Below, one piece after another: positions 9,684 to 20,140 of a stretch of 64,000 nucleotides of DNA. Each line of letters starts with the position of its first letter. Position 1 is the stretch's first letter. The notes beneath the pieces were generated by a model, which saw only the letters and a list, made by a program, of their open reading frames with translations, had not been told where the DNA came from and did not search any database. A program made the translations under genes and the position numbers. Origin of the DNA: Bdellovibrionia bacterium (GTDB lineage Bacteria; Bdellovibrionota; Bdellovibrionia; Bdellovibrionales; JAGQZY01); NCBI GenBank assembly GCA_030424715.1, contig JAUHWH010000008.1, forward strand, positions 79,665 to 143,664, given 5' to 3'.

Positions 9684-10181
9684 ATGTTGAAACGCCTCCT
9701 AATTGTTGTTCCTCTTTTCTTCATAGCCTGTGCTGTGAGCGATCGCGAAAAAGATGGCCCCGTGTTCTGTCAAATCGACCAGACGGAGACCTTTCAACTG
9801 GGAACGGACCCCGGCGTGGATTTTAATGTGACCAATTTGGTTAAGAACATCAATTTTAATGCTGTGGACTGCCCCAGGGTAAGCAACGAGGGTTTTTCTA
9901 CTTTTGTGAGTCGCGTGAAACGCGTGGGCAATACCGTCACTGTGATCGAGGCCATGTATTCCCCGGGTGAGTTCACTCTCGATATGATCGTCTCCGGAAC
10001 GACCCTACTACCGGTCACTCGCAAGGTGAATATCAACAACTGCTCCATCATCAGAACTTGGACCGGCACCGTCAATTCACCCGGAACCACCATTGCGATC
10101 AACGAGGTGGTCACCTACAAAGGCGCCTGCCAGTCCACCTTCTACAACCCCGACCTAGACACCACCAACCCAGGCTCATAA
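9684..10181 (+). CDS. Putative lipoprotein
   Basis: Lipobox 'LLIVVPLFFIAC'. Confidence 0.65.
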   Translation: MLKRLLIVVPLFFIACAVSDREKDGPVFCQIDQTETFQLGTDPGVDFNVTNLVKNINFNAVDCPRVSNEGFSTFVSRVKRVGNTVTVIEAMYSPGEFTLDMIVSGTTLLPVTRKVNINNCSIIRTWTGTVNSPGTTIAINEVVTYKGACQSTFYNPDLDTTNPGS

Positions 10182-10426
10182 AAAAACCCGACTGCCATCC
10201 TGATCTATCGCCGTCGCCCAGAGAATCGCGAAGGACCTACCGCGCGACACCCTGTCGGCCACTTTGTTGGAATATTGGCCAGCACTTCGCCTGGACTCGA
10301 CTAACTTTTCTTGAGTGTAAATTGTGAGAGTATCAACTGACAGCACATCCAACCATTTTGGACACATGTCGATAAAATAATTGAACTATCGTTGCTAAAG
10401 TAGAACGAACAAGTCATATTAGTAAC

Positions 10427-11236
10427 GTGAGAAAATGGTCGTTGCGTTTCTTTTATTTGGCGTTAATTTTGCTCCTCATTTTGGTTGTAGTAAACATTTT
10501 TGCTATCAATCGGAATCGCAATAAAATCATTTCCGCTGGTGGTTCTGCCATCCTGTTCTCTCCATTTTTTGATTGCCAGCGCTGGATCCCTCTGACTAAC
10601 TATGAAAGCATCTTCTATTTTTCGACCCCATTTACAGAGGTCGGGTTGCTGAAAAATTTTGTATTAGCGCCTGACGAAATAGTGCTTTTTAGTCACTTGG
10701 ATGACGGGACGCCCAGGACATCGCTCCATGGAGAGTCTAGTCTCTTATTTCACATAAATAATAAAAAAATATTATTCACAAAAGATCGTATGCGACTTCA
10801 AGTTTTTAAAATAAAAACATTAAGCGGAAAGGGAAACGCGATCGGAAAAATTGATTGGCTTTTAATCAACAAAAATAGATTCAATTTTGAGTATGGTCTA
10901 CTAGCAAAGAAGTCTCCAGTTTTAACTTTTAGAACAGATGCATTTCCTGACTCTTTTATATATTGTAAAACTACGTCACGAGGGAAATCTTCAATATGTA
11001 AATCTAATCCCGAAAACTCTTCTTTAGAAAATTTCTTTGCAATGAATAAGGGTAAACTCATTCGCTCTATGGATATTCTCTGTGAAGATATTTTGCCAAA
11101 CTTAACTCAACACTGGAAGCCTTTACCAGAGATCAAGAGATGTGACATGGATACATTCTTTGATTTTAGGAAGCAGATTCCAGCTTATAGCAAGGCCTGT
11201 AGTGATTATAAGTTGATTCTAAGAAATAATATTTAG
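10427..11236 (+). CDS. Hypothetical membrane-anchored protein in an AT-rich segment (GTG start)
   Basis: N-terminal TM helix 'FFYLALILLLILVVVNIFAI', then a 230-aa extracytoplasmic region. Confidence 0.6.
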   Translation: MRKWSLRFFYLALILLLILVVVNIFAINRNRNKIISAGGSAILFSPFFDCQRWIPLTNYESIFYFSTPFTEVGLLKNFVLAPDEIVLFSHLDDGTPRTSLHGESSLLFHINNKKILFTKDRMRLQVFKIKTLSGKGNAIGKIDWLLINKNRFNFEYGLLAKKSPVLTFRTDAFPDSFIYCKTTSRGKSSICKSNPENSSLENFFAMNKGKLIRSMDILCEDILPNLTQHWKPLPEIKRCDMDTFFDFRKQIPAYSKACSDYKLILRNNI

Positions 11237-11375
11237 ATCAACCTCCTTCTTCGACTGGGACGCATACCGTAAACTAATGTTATATTAAATACTACATCCG
11301 GACCACGACTATTATTTGAAACCGTTTAAGTTCCTCGATACCACTTGCTATGCACCATGAATAACGAAGTGGCGC

Positions 11376-12275
11376 TCACGAAAAGCTCGCCTCAGTGAAT
11401 AGCTTATGATGCTCCCGACAGAGTAGCCTCAAGTTTTCAATCTGGTCATTTCCACCAAGCCCTAATGGACGAATGTGATCGATCTCAAGCCCCTTGGAGC
11501 TTTGGCAGCAACGCCCACTATTGTGGTCCTTAAACTGGCAAGAGGCCTTGGCTTTTTTCCACACCTGATGTCGTTCCACTTTACTTAAATGACGTCTTTG
11601 TGGTGGTGGGCACTGCCGCTGCGGCATCGAGTTTCTTGTTCTATTGTTTGTTCTTTTGGGCTTCTCTAAAGGGTCGATCTGTCGAAGACTGCGAGAGAGC
11701 ATCCAATCCAATAGCTCTTGAGTGCTCAAATTTGGTTTCAATTCTCGCAAACGATTGAGTTTATCGGCGGTGCCCCTTGGTAAGGTGAAGCGTAGTTCCG
11801 TAAGTTCTTCCGTGATGACACGCTCTTTATCAATGTTTTGAAAAGGCTTGGGACTGATCTTAATTAACTGAACTTCCGCTTCTTTCTGGGTTTTCCCCTG
11901 AAGGCTTCGCAGGATCTCAGCCTTTTCTTGAGGCCCATAGGTTTTCTCATTTATTTTTTGCTCTTGTTTAAAAAAGCTAGCCGCCTTTGATACATTGGAC
12001 AAGCTCAACTCTCCTGACGTGACTTGCTCTTTAAGCTGTGGAACTTCTCTTAAAAGCCGCATGGCGCTGATTCTTCTTTGAGCCGCACTCTCACTGTAGC
12101 CAAGAAACTCGGTGCAATAAGAAAACAAAGAGGGGTAGCCTCTTTTGGCAAAGAGCTTTCGATCTTCCACTTCTTTTAAATAGTCTAAGATTTGGCTAGT
12201 TAATTTTCTTTCTTGCCGAACCAGCCTTAATAAACTGTGGCTCAATTCCTCATCACTTACATTCTTTAACCCCAT
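11376..12275 (-). CDS. HNH endonuclease-domain protein
   Basis: C-terminal HNH 'LEIDHIRPLGLGGNDQIENLRLLCREHHKLF' with zinc Cys. Start MGLKNVSDEEL preceded by GGAGG; ORF extends to 12359. Confidence 0.85.
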   Translation of the reverse strand: MGLKNVSDEELSHSLLRLVRQERKLTSQILDYLKEVEDRKLFAKRGYPSLFSYCTEFLGYSESAAQRRISAMRLLREVPQLKEQVTSGELSLSNVSKAASFFKQEQKINEKTYGPQEKAEILRSLQGKTQKEAEVQLIKISPKPFQNIDKERVITEELTELRFTLPRGTADKLNRLRELKPNLSTQELLDWMLSRSLRQIDPLEKPKRTNNRTRNSMPQRQCPPPQRRHLSKVERHQVWKKAKASCQFKDHNSGRCCQSSKGLEIDHIRPLGLGGNDQIENLRLLCREHHKLFTEASFS

Positions 12276-12696
12276 GATACCTCCGTTTGAAAAGATATTA
12301 CCATGGCTTTTTATGGGAGATTTTTTCGCTCGAGATTGAGCTCTAACAAGAGTTTCCATGGAACATGGGGAGCGATTCGATTTGTTTTATATGCAGTGCT
12401 GGAGCGGGTTCTTGAGGGTTCCAACGCAAAACTACAGTCGGTACTAAACCCGTCACAAAAGGATTCATTTTTTCAATCAAACACTGTCAAACAAAACATG
12501 ATTCATTAAGAATTCGGAATCTGAACTTTCACTGCCGCTACGGATGTAGTAGCTTTCATTGAAACTTGCTTTAACGGCTTGTCAGCCGAGGGGAGGGAGC
12601 TGTCCTGTTAATGGCAATTCTATATATAAATTTGAGTTTTTAAAATATGTTTATTTCATCCGACTTTAGTCAAAAAGACAAAGCTTCATGAGCAAA

Positions 12697-12726
12697 TGAA
12701 AAAAGCTTTTCATTTTCCGAAAAGCT
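12697..12726 (-). terminator. Rho-independent terminator for the 12765-13331 gene
   Basis: On the minus strand: AGCTTTTC-GGAAAAT-GAAAAGCTTTTTTC. Confidence 0.7.
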
Positions 12727-12764
12727 CAGTAGGTCTAACAACTCTTAGATCAATCAATAGAGCT

Positions 12765-13331
12765 TTATTTGTGTTGTTGCTGTAACTGTCTTGCCTTGCT
12801 AATTATGTCTAAAGCGTAATCTTTAATACTTTCAAGGGGCGATTTAATTGTTTCTCGTTCATTTTGGGTAAGCAGTGCCCCCCAAGCTAACTGCGAAGTT
12901 AATATGCTATTTGTAACAAGTGAATCGCCATTATTTATATGCAAATATGTGCTTACCAACACCCTCAAATAGCCAAGGATCAGCTCTGAGTACAAAGGCT
13001 CTGCTTTATGACTACACAAATCACTGATACTACTTATTAAACTACGTGAAAGCAGCAGTCCTCCGAGAAAATCGCTGTTGCTATTACTAGTAGAATGCTG
13101 GCTGATAAGAATGTCTCGTGTAAGCGTGATGTTTGAATGTAATTTTGAAGCGCTCCATCCAGTTCTTGAGCAAAACGTCAAACCATCAATGCTTGGATCG
13201 TTTGCATTTATTTTAATGTACATTAATGTTTGAATATCATTTTCAATACCTTGCAAAAGAGCTTGAGAGATATCTGCTAAAGCAAAAGAAGAGGAAAGTA
13301 AAATATAGAAGATCAAAAAATAAAAACGCAT
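12765..13331 (-). CDS. Hypothetical secreted protein
   Basis: Signal peptide MRFYFLIFYILLSSSFALA; AT-rich ORF. Confidence 0.6.
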   Translation of the reverse strand: MRFYFLIFYILLSSSFALADISQALLQGIENDIQTLMYIKINANDPSIDGLTFCSRTGWSASKLHSNITLTRDILISQHSTSNSNSDFLGGLLLSRSLISSISDLCSHKAEPLYSELILGYLRVLVSTYLHINNGDSLVTNSILTSQLAWGALLTQNERETIKSPLESIKDYALDIISKARQLQQQHK

Positions 13332-13750
13332 CTTAACAACTACAACAGCAAAAGTTATGCCTGAAAACCCAATGCTAAAACCGAATTTATGGCTAGAAGA
13401 GCACGTTCTAACTGTCTAAGTGGACGCGCAAAATGTCACCGTTGAGTTTCAACAGAATTTCAAAAACGAAAACCCTAGTCTTTTCGAAAGGAGTATCAGA
13501 AGTTCAATAGCGATAGTTGTTCCATTTTAGAAGTTTTTCGGAATTGCTAGAGTTTGGTGTGTCGGTTCGGTTGTTCGCGAATCTCGGCATTGACTCCTCC
13601 ATTGACTCCTCTATGGACTCTTTTAATCTCTCTTCTTTTCGGCATGGTCTTTGAACTCTCTAATTTGCATTATCGATGAACAACGTATTATCAGTGTAAA
13701 TTCTGTCAGATTATCGACAGTTGTCAGCGCTGATTGTCACAGGAGAAGAA

Positions 13751-16480
13751 ATGAAGCGCTTACCCGTTACTCTTTTATTATTGTTTGCAATGATTGGCCT
13801 TGGCTGCGAAGGCAACCCCTTCGGATGCAGCGGAAAAAATGATCGCCCCATCGATCTTAGGCTCGGCACCCCCGGGGTCACCAAGTGGGACAATCAGCTA
13901 CCCGCCAATGACAATGTAAAGACTCTGAATGACGACGAAACCATCGAGTTTCAGAATGAATCCGGTGAAGCCATTATCAATCACAGCGTCGATCGAGAGA
14001 TCAATGTGGGTGATATTATTGTCGCCAACTCCGAACAGCGCTACTTGGTTCGGGTGAAAGAAGTCATCAAACGCGACAGTGGCAGCACTCAAACCATCCT
14101 GCGACAGGCCCGAATCGCCGACATTGTGGGTGATGAGAACGGCTCTCTTACACTTGAATCAACCCCCGTCTTTGACCTCGAGGACATCGATCGCATCGCC
14201 CGCTTGGCCAAAGACCGCCGCTGGGGTGACGCTTCTTACGAGACCGACAGCCAAGGGCGCATGGTCATTCGTGACTTGGAGTTGTTTAATGTCGATATCA
14301 ATGGAAACGGCAATATTTCAGGGGGCACCAACAAGATCCTTGGTATTCCCATTACAAATCCCTACGAAAAATTTAGTGTGTCTTCGGCGGCTGGTGGCAA
14401 ATACCGTGCGGTGATCAACGAAGCCATCGTTGATGTGGTCCCCACCATTCGATCGGATGCCAAGTGGGAGTCCGGTAAAATATCTCATCTTGAGACACGT
14501 CTGGACACCAAAGTGCGATACCGCGTGGACATCACCTATGAGGCCGCTGGCACCATCCAGCTTGAAGCCTTGATCGATGCCTTTATGCCTAAGAAGGTGA
14601 TCCCCTTTCGCGTGCCAGGCCCTGTTCCGGTCTATTTGGACATTGAATTGGGAATCCCTGCTGGAGCCTCTTTAAAGGCCACCAAAGAGGGAAAAACTCG
14701 AATCGTTTTTGAATCCGAATATGAGTTTTTCACCGTTATGGACTTTGACCACGAGACCGGAATCTCTACGGAGAAAGACCGTCGCGTGAAAATCAATGAC
14801 AAGATGATTGAAACAAAAGAGGGCGACCTTAAGCTAGAAGCCGAATTGTTTTTAAAACCTCAAATCACAGCCCGCCTTTATCGCGTGGTGGGTCCCCATG
14901 CCTATCTGAAGCCTTACGTTAGAGGCGAAGTGGAGTGGCCCAGTCGTGAGAAAAAAGATGATCTCTTTATCGGTGTCACCGGTGGTGTAGGCATTGAACT
15001 TTCCGAGCCCATCTTTTTAGGCTCCCTGGTGAGTTTTGACTCGGGAAAGCTTTTTGACTGGAACACCTCGTTTGATCTCGACGAAGCGGGAACGCCGGCT
15101 GTGGCGGCCCTGCAGGTCGGACAAAACGTGAGGGACACTGTGACCGTCGACCAAATTGGCCCCGAGGGCTTTGTTCGCTTGAACTTAAAAGAGCATCTTG
15201 ACGATGGTTTTTTGCGCTATGAACTGCTGCAGTCCACCCAGACAGGGCTGACTGTGCCTTCTGACACTTTTTATATGGACGGTGAGTTGTACTACTACCC
15301 CATGCCTGATTCTCGAGAAGAAACCTTCACCGTACGCATCTTTGGAAAGAACAATTCTAAAGAAGACGTCACCATTGCCATCAAAGTCAATGACAGCGTG
15401 ATCTCAGAGGTCTCAAAAGATCGTTACGGAATCACCAACAACTCTTACAAAGTCTCTTCGGGCACCCCTGGAGAGTTCAAGGGTGAGGTGCCGTTTTATA
15501 ACCTCGGCGGCGGCGGAGTCTATGCCGTCCCCGTCACCCGCGGTGACATTGCTGAATGTCTCGCGCAATTCAATATGTTTGAAAACAACCATAGAAGCTC
15601 TCTCACAGGTGCTGACTGCAGCCACTACGATAAACTCGCAATGGATTGGCTCACCTTTTTGGGCGCCGCCCGCCCCATGGAGAGCAGCGACGGCGATGTC
15701 GAGGGCGAGTCCAAGAAATTGCGGATCGACGGCGCCTTGCCCGCCTTAACCCAGCCCAACAGCGAAAAGTACACGGTCCTGACCGAAGTGATGCAAGAGC
15801 CTAACAATGCGATTTTTCAATACTATAACTTGCTCGATTTTAACTCTTACGTGGTCAACAAAAACTCAAAGCAGTTGGACTGTCGCCCATCGATTCAGCT
15901 AAAGACCACCAACACCGCCACCCACGTGGGACTGATATTTGCCACCAACGGCTGCGATGAGCTGATCCGGCCCTTGCAATTCAACACCAACTTTTTTGCC
16001 CACCCATTCTTGAAAGAGACCGGGGTGAAATGGAACACCACCCGCGGAGAAAGCCGAGACAACTTGATTGTTACAGAAATGGCGATTGCAAAGGAGGCTT
16101 TGATTGATCGCCATGAAACTGGTTTCGAATATAAGACAACGGTCTATGTTATGATTCCGTTTTCACCCTCGTTGCATAACTTTATGATCACCAGTGCGCC
16201 CCAGAAAAGCATGCGATACAGCGAGGAAAGACCCGCTGGCGGTGTGTTTGAGGGTCTTCAGGGCTTTGGGGGCTATGGGCAGGGCACCAACAATCCGGCA
16301 GCCTACAACCAGGGGTACTTCGAAGGAGGAGGGTCTTACTCTGGTCGCATGTTGAAAGTCGATCTTTTTCTGCACAGTAAAGGCTCTCGCTCGGAACCCG
16401 TCTTAGATATGAAAGTGCAACCCATCACTTTTGGTGACAAGCCTGACACAATAGCGAATCATGAAGGGCATGATCACTGA
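13751..16480 (+). CDS. Very large (~909 aa) putative lipoprotein with C-terminal His-rich tail
   Basis: RBS aggaga then MKRLPVTLLLLFAMIGLGCEGN (lipobox); ends 'IANHEGHDH*'. The ORF track start (13721) is probably too early. Confidence 0.8.
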   Translation: MKRLPVTLLLLFAMIGLGCEGNPFGCSGKNDRPIDLRLGTPGVTKWDNQLPANDNVKTLNDDETIEFQNESGEAIINHSVDREINVGDIIVANSEQRYLVRVKEVIKRDSGSTQTILRQARIADIVGDENGSLTLESTPVFDLEDIDRIARLAKDRRWGDASYETDSQGRMVIRDLELFNVDINGNGNISGGTNKILGIPITNPYEKFSVSSAAGGKYRAVINEAIVDVVPTIRSDAKWESGKISHLETRLDTKVRYRVDITYEAAGTIQLEALIDAFMPKKVIPFRVPGPVPVYLDIELGIPAGASLKATKEGKTRIVFESEYEFFTVMDFDHETGISTEKDRRVKINDKMIETKEGDLKLEAELFLKPQITARLYRVVGPHAYLKPYVRGEVEWPSREKKDDLFIGVTGGVGIELSEPIFLGSLVSFDSGKLFDWNTSFDLDEAGTPAVAALQVGQNVRDTVTVDQIGPEGFVRLNLKEHLDDGFLRYELLQSTQTGLTVPSDTFYMDGELYYYPMPDSREETFTVRIFGKNNSKEDVTIAIKVNDSVISEVSKDRYGITNNSYKVSSGTPGEFKGEVPFYNLGGGGVYAVPVTRGDIAECLAQFNMFENNHRSSLTGADCSHYDKLAMDWLTFLGAARPMESSDGDVEGESKKLRIDGALPALTQPNSEKYTVLTEVMQEPNNAIFQYYNLLDFNSYVVNKNSKQLDCRPSIQLKTTNTATHVGLIFATNGCDELIRPLQFNTNFFAHPFLKETGVKWNTTRGESRDNLIVTEMAIAKEALIDRHETGFEYKTTVYVMIPFSPSLHNFMITSAPQKSMRYSEERPAGGVFEGLQGFGGYGQGTNNPAAYNQGYFEGGGSYSGRMLKVDLFLHSKGSRSEPVLDMKVQPITFGDKPDTIANHEGHDH

Positions 16481-16545
16481 GTTTCCACTGCGCTGGCGGC
16501 CAGAGGGCGTTTCAACTTTTGAAGCCAAGCCTCCTCTTTTCGCTA

Positions 16546-16689
16546 GGGCTCGGAAGAGCAATTGTCCCCTTCTTCTCTAAAGGGCTCGGAAGAACACTTG
16601 GCCCCTTCTTCTCTAAAGGGCTCGGAAGAACACTTGGCTCCTTCTTCTCGATTGGGCTCAGAAGAGCCTTTAGCTCGGCATTCTCTACA
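16546..16689. repeat. Four tandem 36-bp repeats (consensus gggctcggaagaacacttggccccttcttctctaaa), progressively degenerate
   Basis: Copies begin at 16546, 16582, 16618 and 16654; a weaker copy may precede them. Confidence 0.9.
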
Positions 16690-16712
16690 TTGGTCTACAG
16701 AAAAAACTCAAA

Positions 16713-16744
16713 AAAAAGCCAGATCTTAAAGAGCTGGCTTTTCT
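16713..16744 (-). terminator. Terminator of the nuo operon (hairpin with T-runs on both sides)
   Basis: Minus strand AAAGCCAG...CTGGCTTTTTTTT; 25 bp beyond the nuoI stop. Confidence 0.8.
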
Positions 16745-16768
16745 ACTTTTAGAGTGCGTGACTTGGGT

Positions 16769-17305
16769 CTAAATACCCAGCTTGTGACGGTCCTTGTCTT
16801 CGACCACCGAGGGTACGCCTTTGCCGTCGTTGAGGTTGGCGCGATAAGCCAAGTGTTTAATGTCATAGACAAAGTTGTCGCCGTTCTCGCCAGGGGTTTG
16901 CCACTCCGGACCCATACGAATGGCATCGACCGGGCAGGCTTCTTCACAGTAGCCGCAGAACACACAGCGAAGCATGTCGATTTCATAATTGATCGGGTAT
17001 TTCTCTACACTGGGGTCTTCGTCTTCAGATGCCACAATAGTGATGCAGTCCGCGGGACAGGCCGTGGCACACAACATACAGGCCGTACAGCGAATGTCGC
17101 CATCTTCTTTAACCGTTAATACGTGGTTACCCTTAAAACGGGCCGAGTACTGATACTTCTCTTCGGGGTAATTTAAGGTCGCCATCTTTTTCTGATTAAA
17201 CAAGTTTTTAATCATGGTTGAAAAAGTCAGGCCCATCCCAGAGAGGATTCCAGGTAGGTACCAGCTTCGGCTCATCTTAGGTCGTTGAACTCGAATCACA
17301 CTCAT
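16769..17305 (-). CDS. nuoI: NADH-quinone oxidoreductase subunit I
   Basis: Two 4Fe-4S motifs 'CTACMLCATACPADCI' and 'CVFCGYCEEACPVDAI'. Confidence 0.93.
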   Translation of the reverse strand: MSVIRVQRPKMSRSWYLPGILSGMGLTFSTMIKNLFNQKKMATLNYPEEKYQYSARFKGNHVLTVKEDGDIRCTACMLCATACPADCITIVASEDEDPSVEKYPINYEIDMLRCVFCGYCEEACPVDAIRMGPEWQTPGENGDNFVYDIKHLAYRANLNDGKGVPSVVEDKDRHKLGI

Positions 17306-18870
17306 AATTGTCCTCGCTCGTGTACAAACTCGTTGCTCACACTGATAACTTTATTGGTTTCTGATAGCTCGACGGACTCACCTTTGAGCAAGGCCACCGC
17401 CTCGGTCAGGCTAAGGGCTTGATCAACAAAGAGGTCGACGGCCTCAAAACTTTGCTCTCGCCCATCGAAGTTGACAAACGTTCCGGACTTTTCAGCAAAG
17501 GTTTTGGTTGGGATAAAGTGGAAATGTCCACCCGCTTGCTCGGCCGCATCCACATGACAGGCCGACATCCAAATCACTTTTTTGTTTGAAGCCAAGGCTT
17601 TTGCAATCACATGAATATCGTCGTAAACCCACTGATTTTCAGGTCCTGCCACCACCACCAAGTCTTGGTCGGACAGACTGGTCACATCTTTTTTAGCTGT
17701 GATGCCATGCTTTTCAAGTGCCTGTAAAAGTCCCTTGGTATTGGGGTTTTTATCGCCACGGATCAGCAAGCCGTCAAAGTCATTGAACTGCGCTTCGTTG
17801 TTCGCCCAGTGGTAAACATTGTCTGTGCCAAACTGGGACTTCCAAAAACCGAGAAGAGCGTCGTATTCTTCTGACGTGTATTGCCCAGTCACTACGAGGG
17901 CGGCTTTCGAATAGGAGTCCAACTTTTCTTTAAGAGAGTTCAGCGACTCGGTGGCGGTCTTGTAATTTTTGTCGCCAGCGTTGATATGGATAGCCTGGGT
18001 CAGGCGGTTTTCTTTTTTCACCGCTTTGGCGGAACCACGCTCACCCACGAAGTCTGTGGTCATCACGTTGGTGGACTTATAGATCTCGCGACCTTCATCA
18101 CACATCCAGTAACCATTCACCTCGGAATGACGAGGCTTCACGCGCCACATGCCCTCTTTGTTGTAATACACATCCACGGAGCAGCCTGTGGAGCAACCGG
18201 TGCAGACCGAAGGTTTGTCTTTCAAAAACCAAACCCGTTGTCTGAAACGAAAGTCTTTTGACGTGAGAGCGCCAACCGGGCAGATGTCTACCGTGTTGAC
18301 CGCATAGTCATTATTTAAAGGCTTGCCCGCGTAGGTTCCGATTTCAGAATGATCGCCGCGATTGAAAATACCGAGCTCGTTGGTTTTTGAAACCTCTTCA
18401 GTGAAGCGCACACAGCGCGAGCAAAGAATGCATCGTTCGGTATCCAAAACAATTTTCTCACCGAGGTCGACGACTTTTTTCTTTTTCACTTTTGCCTGAC
18501 CCATCTCAGAGTCGTATTGACCAAATTTCATATATTGGTCTTGCAAACCACACTCACCGGCTTGGTCACAAATGGGGCAGTCCAAGGGGTGATTGATCAA
18601 ATGGAAATCCAACCCCCATTTAACAGCATCTTTCACCATCTCGGATTGATTGGTGACAACCATGCCGTCAGTGACAGGCGTGTTGCAAGCGATTTGTAAA
18701 CGGGGATTGCCTTCGATCTCAACCATGCAGAGACGACAAACCCCGGCCACGCTGAGCCCCGGGTGCCAGCAGTAATGGGCGATGTCTTCACTGTGCTCGC
18801 GAAAGGCCTCGATGATTGAGGTTCCCTCTTTAACTTCAACTTCTTTGCCGTTGATTGTGCACTTAAGCAT
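17302..18870 (-). CDS. nuoG: NADH-quinone oxidoreductase subunit G (short form, 522 aa)
   Basis: '[23 protein letters not shown]', '[16 protein letters not shown]', '[11 protein letters not shown]', 'CTGCSTGC'. Confidence 0.93.
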   Translation of the reverse strand: MLKCTINGKEVEVKEGTSIIEAFREHSEDIAHYCWHPGLSVAGVCRLCMVEIEGNPRLQIACNTPVTDGMVVTNQSEMVKDAVKWGLDFHLINHPLDCPICDQAGECGLQDQYMKFGQYDSEMGQAKVKKKKVVDLGEKIVLDTERCILCSRCVRFTEEVSKTNELGIFNRGDHSEIGTYAGKPLNNDYAVNTVDICPVGALTSKDFRFRQRVWFLKDKPSVCTGCSTGCSVDVYYNKEGMWRVKPRHSEVNGYWMCDEGREIYKSTNVMTTDFVGERGSAKAVKKENRLTQAIHINAGDKNYKTATESLNSLKEKLDSYSKAALVVTGQYTSEEYDALLGFWKSQFGTDNVYHWANNEAQFNDFDGLLIRGDKNPNTKGLLQALEKHGITAKKDVTSLSDQDLVVVAGPENQWVYDDIHVIAKALASNKKVIWMSACHVDAAEQAGGHFHFIPTKTFAEKSGTFVNFDGREQSFEAVDLFVDQALSLTEAVALLKGESVELSETNKVISVSNEFVHERGQL

Positions 18871-20140
18871 TGGCCCGCCCCTGTACTTTAGAGTAACCCT
18901 GTTCGATAAAAAACTGAAACTCGTCGCGAAATTTAGGCACTATCCCTAGCACAGGGAGAGCTGCGGCGTCTGAAAGAGCACAGATAGTGCGCCCCTTCAT
19001 TTTGTTAGCCACCTCACAGAGAAGATCAATGTCACTGACCTGCGCCGTCCCGTTGACCACACCGCTAACCAGTTTGTGGAGCCAGCCCGTGCCTTCTCGG
19101 CAAGGGGTGCACTGACCGCAGGATTCGTGATGATAGAAGTGAGCAATCACCTTTAGCATATCCACCATGCAACGGGTTTCGTCCATAATCACGATCGACC
19201 CAGACCCAAGCATCGAGCCCATCTCGGCAAGACACTCATAATCCAGGGTGGCACGCTCCACTTCTTCGGCATTGAGAATAGGCGCCGAAGTTCCACCAGG
19301 GATTGCCGCCTTCAGCTTCTTGCCGTTCTTCATACCACCACATTCGTTATTGATAAGATCAATCATGGGGTATCCCAGGGGGACTTCGTAGTTGCCCGGC
19401 TTGTTCACATCGCCGGCTACCGAGAATAATTTGGTGCCGGTTGATTTTTCAGTGCCATGCTTTTTGTAGGCTTCGGCCCCGTCACGGATGATGTATTTAA
19501 CGGCGGCAAGAGTTTCTACGTTATTTACGATGGTTGGTTTTTTTAAGTAGCCCTGCACCGCTGGAAAAGGCGGCTTCAGTTTGGGTTGCCCCTTTTTGCC
19601 CTCAAGAGAAGAGATCATTCCTGTCTCTTCTCCACAGATGTAGGCTCCAGCGCCAACATAGACATCCATGTCGTGGTCAAAACCACTGCCCATGATGTTT
19701 TTGCCAAGCAATCCGGCGTCGTAGGCTTCTTTTAATGCTTTTTCAATAACACGAGTGGCATAAACATACTCACCTCGAATGTAAATATAAGACTTCGGAG
19801 AGTTAACCGCAAAAGCCGAAATAATCATTCCCTCGATCAACTGATGGGGAGCACGCTCCATCATCATACGATCTTTAAAAGTGCAAGGCTCGCCCTCGTC
19901 TGCGTTGCAAAGCAGGTAGCGGGTTTCACCATTGTTGGGCAAAAAGCCCCACTTCACACCGGTCGGAAAGCCGGCTCCCCCACGACCACGTAGGCCCGAG
20001 GCTTTGACTTCACTGATAATATCTTCAGGCTTCATTTTAAAAGCCTTGGCCAGGTCTTCGTACCCGCCTTTGGCTTTATAGCCTTCGAGGGTTCTATAAT
20101 TGTCATCGCTATAATGTTCGGTGAGTAATTTAACTTCCAT
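18863..20140 (-). CDS. nuoF: NADH-quinone oxidoreductase subunit F
   Basis: 'GLRGRGGAGFPTGVKW', 'CNADEGEPCTFKDR', 'ESCGQCTPCREGTGW'. Confidence 0.96.
   Translation of the reverse strand: MEVKLLTEHYSDDNYRTLEGYKAKGGYEDLAKAFKMKPEDIISEVKASGLRGRGGAGFPTGVKWGFLPNNGETRYLLCNADEGEPCTFKDRMMMERAPHQLIEGMIISAFAVNSPKSYIYIRGEYVYATRVIEKALKEAYDAGLLGKNIMGSGFDHDMDVYVGAGAYICGEETGMISSLEGKKGQPKLKPPFPAVQGYLKKPTIVNNVETLAAVKYIIRDGAEAYKKHGTEKSTGTKLFSVAGDVNKPGNYEVPLGYPMIDLINNECGGMKNGKKLKAAIPGGTSAPILNAEEVERATLDYECLAEMGSMLGSGSIVIMDETRCMVDMLKVIAHFYHHESCGQCTPCREGTGWLHKLVSGVVNGTAQVSDIDLLCEVANKMKGRTICALSDAAALPVLGIVPKFRDEFQFFIEQGYSKVQGRANA

Noticed and set aside
10176-10367. 63-aa minus-strand ORF in the gap before the AT-rich region
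   Set aside because: Looks slightly protein-like but has no recognisable motif and overlaps the lipoprotein stop; too weak to call a relic.
16546-16689. CRISPR array interpretation of the 36-bp repeats
   Set aside because: Units are contiguous without spacers and no cas genes are in the window.
16519-16752. 77-aa plus-strand ORF over the 36-bp repeats
   Set aside because: Consists almost wholly of repeat translation and runs through the terminator; not called as a gene, reported as a repeat.
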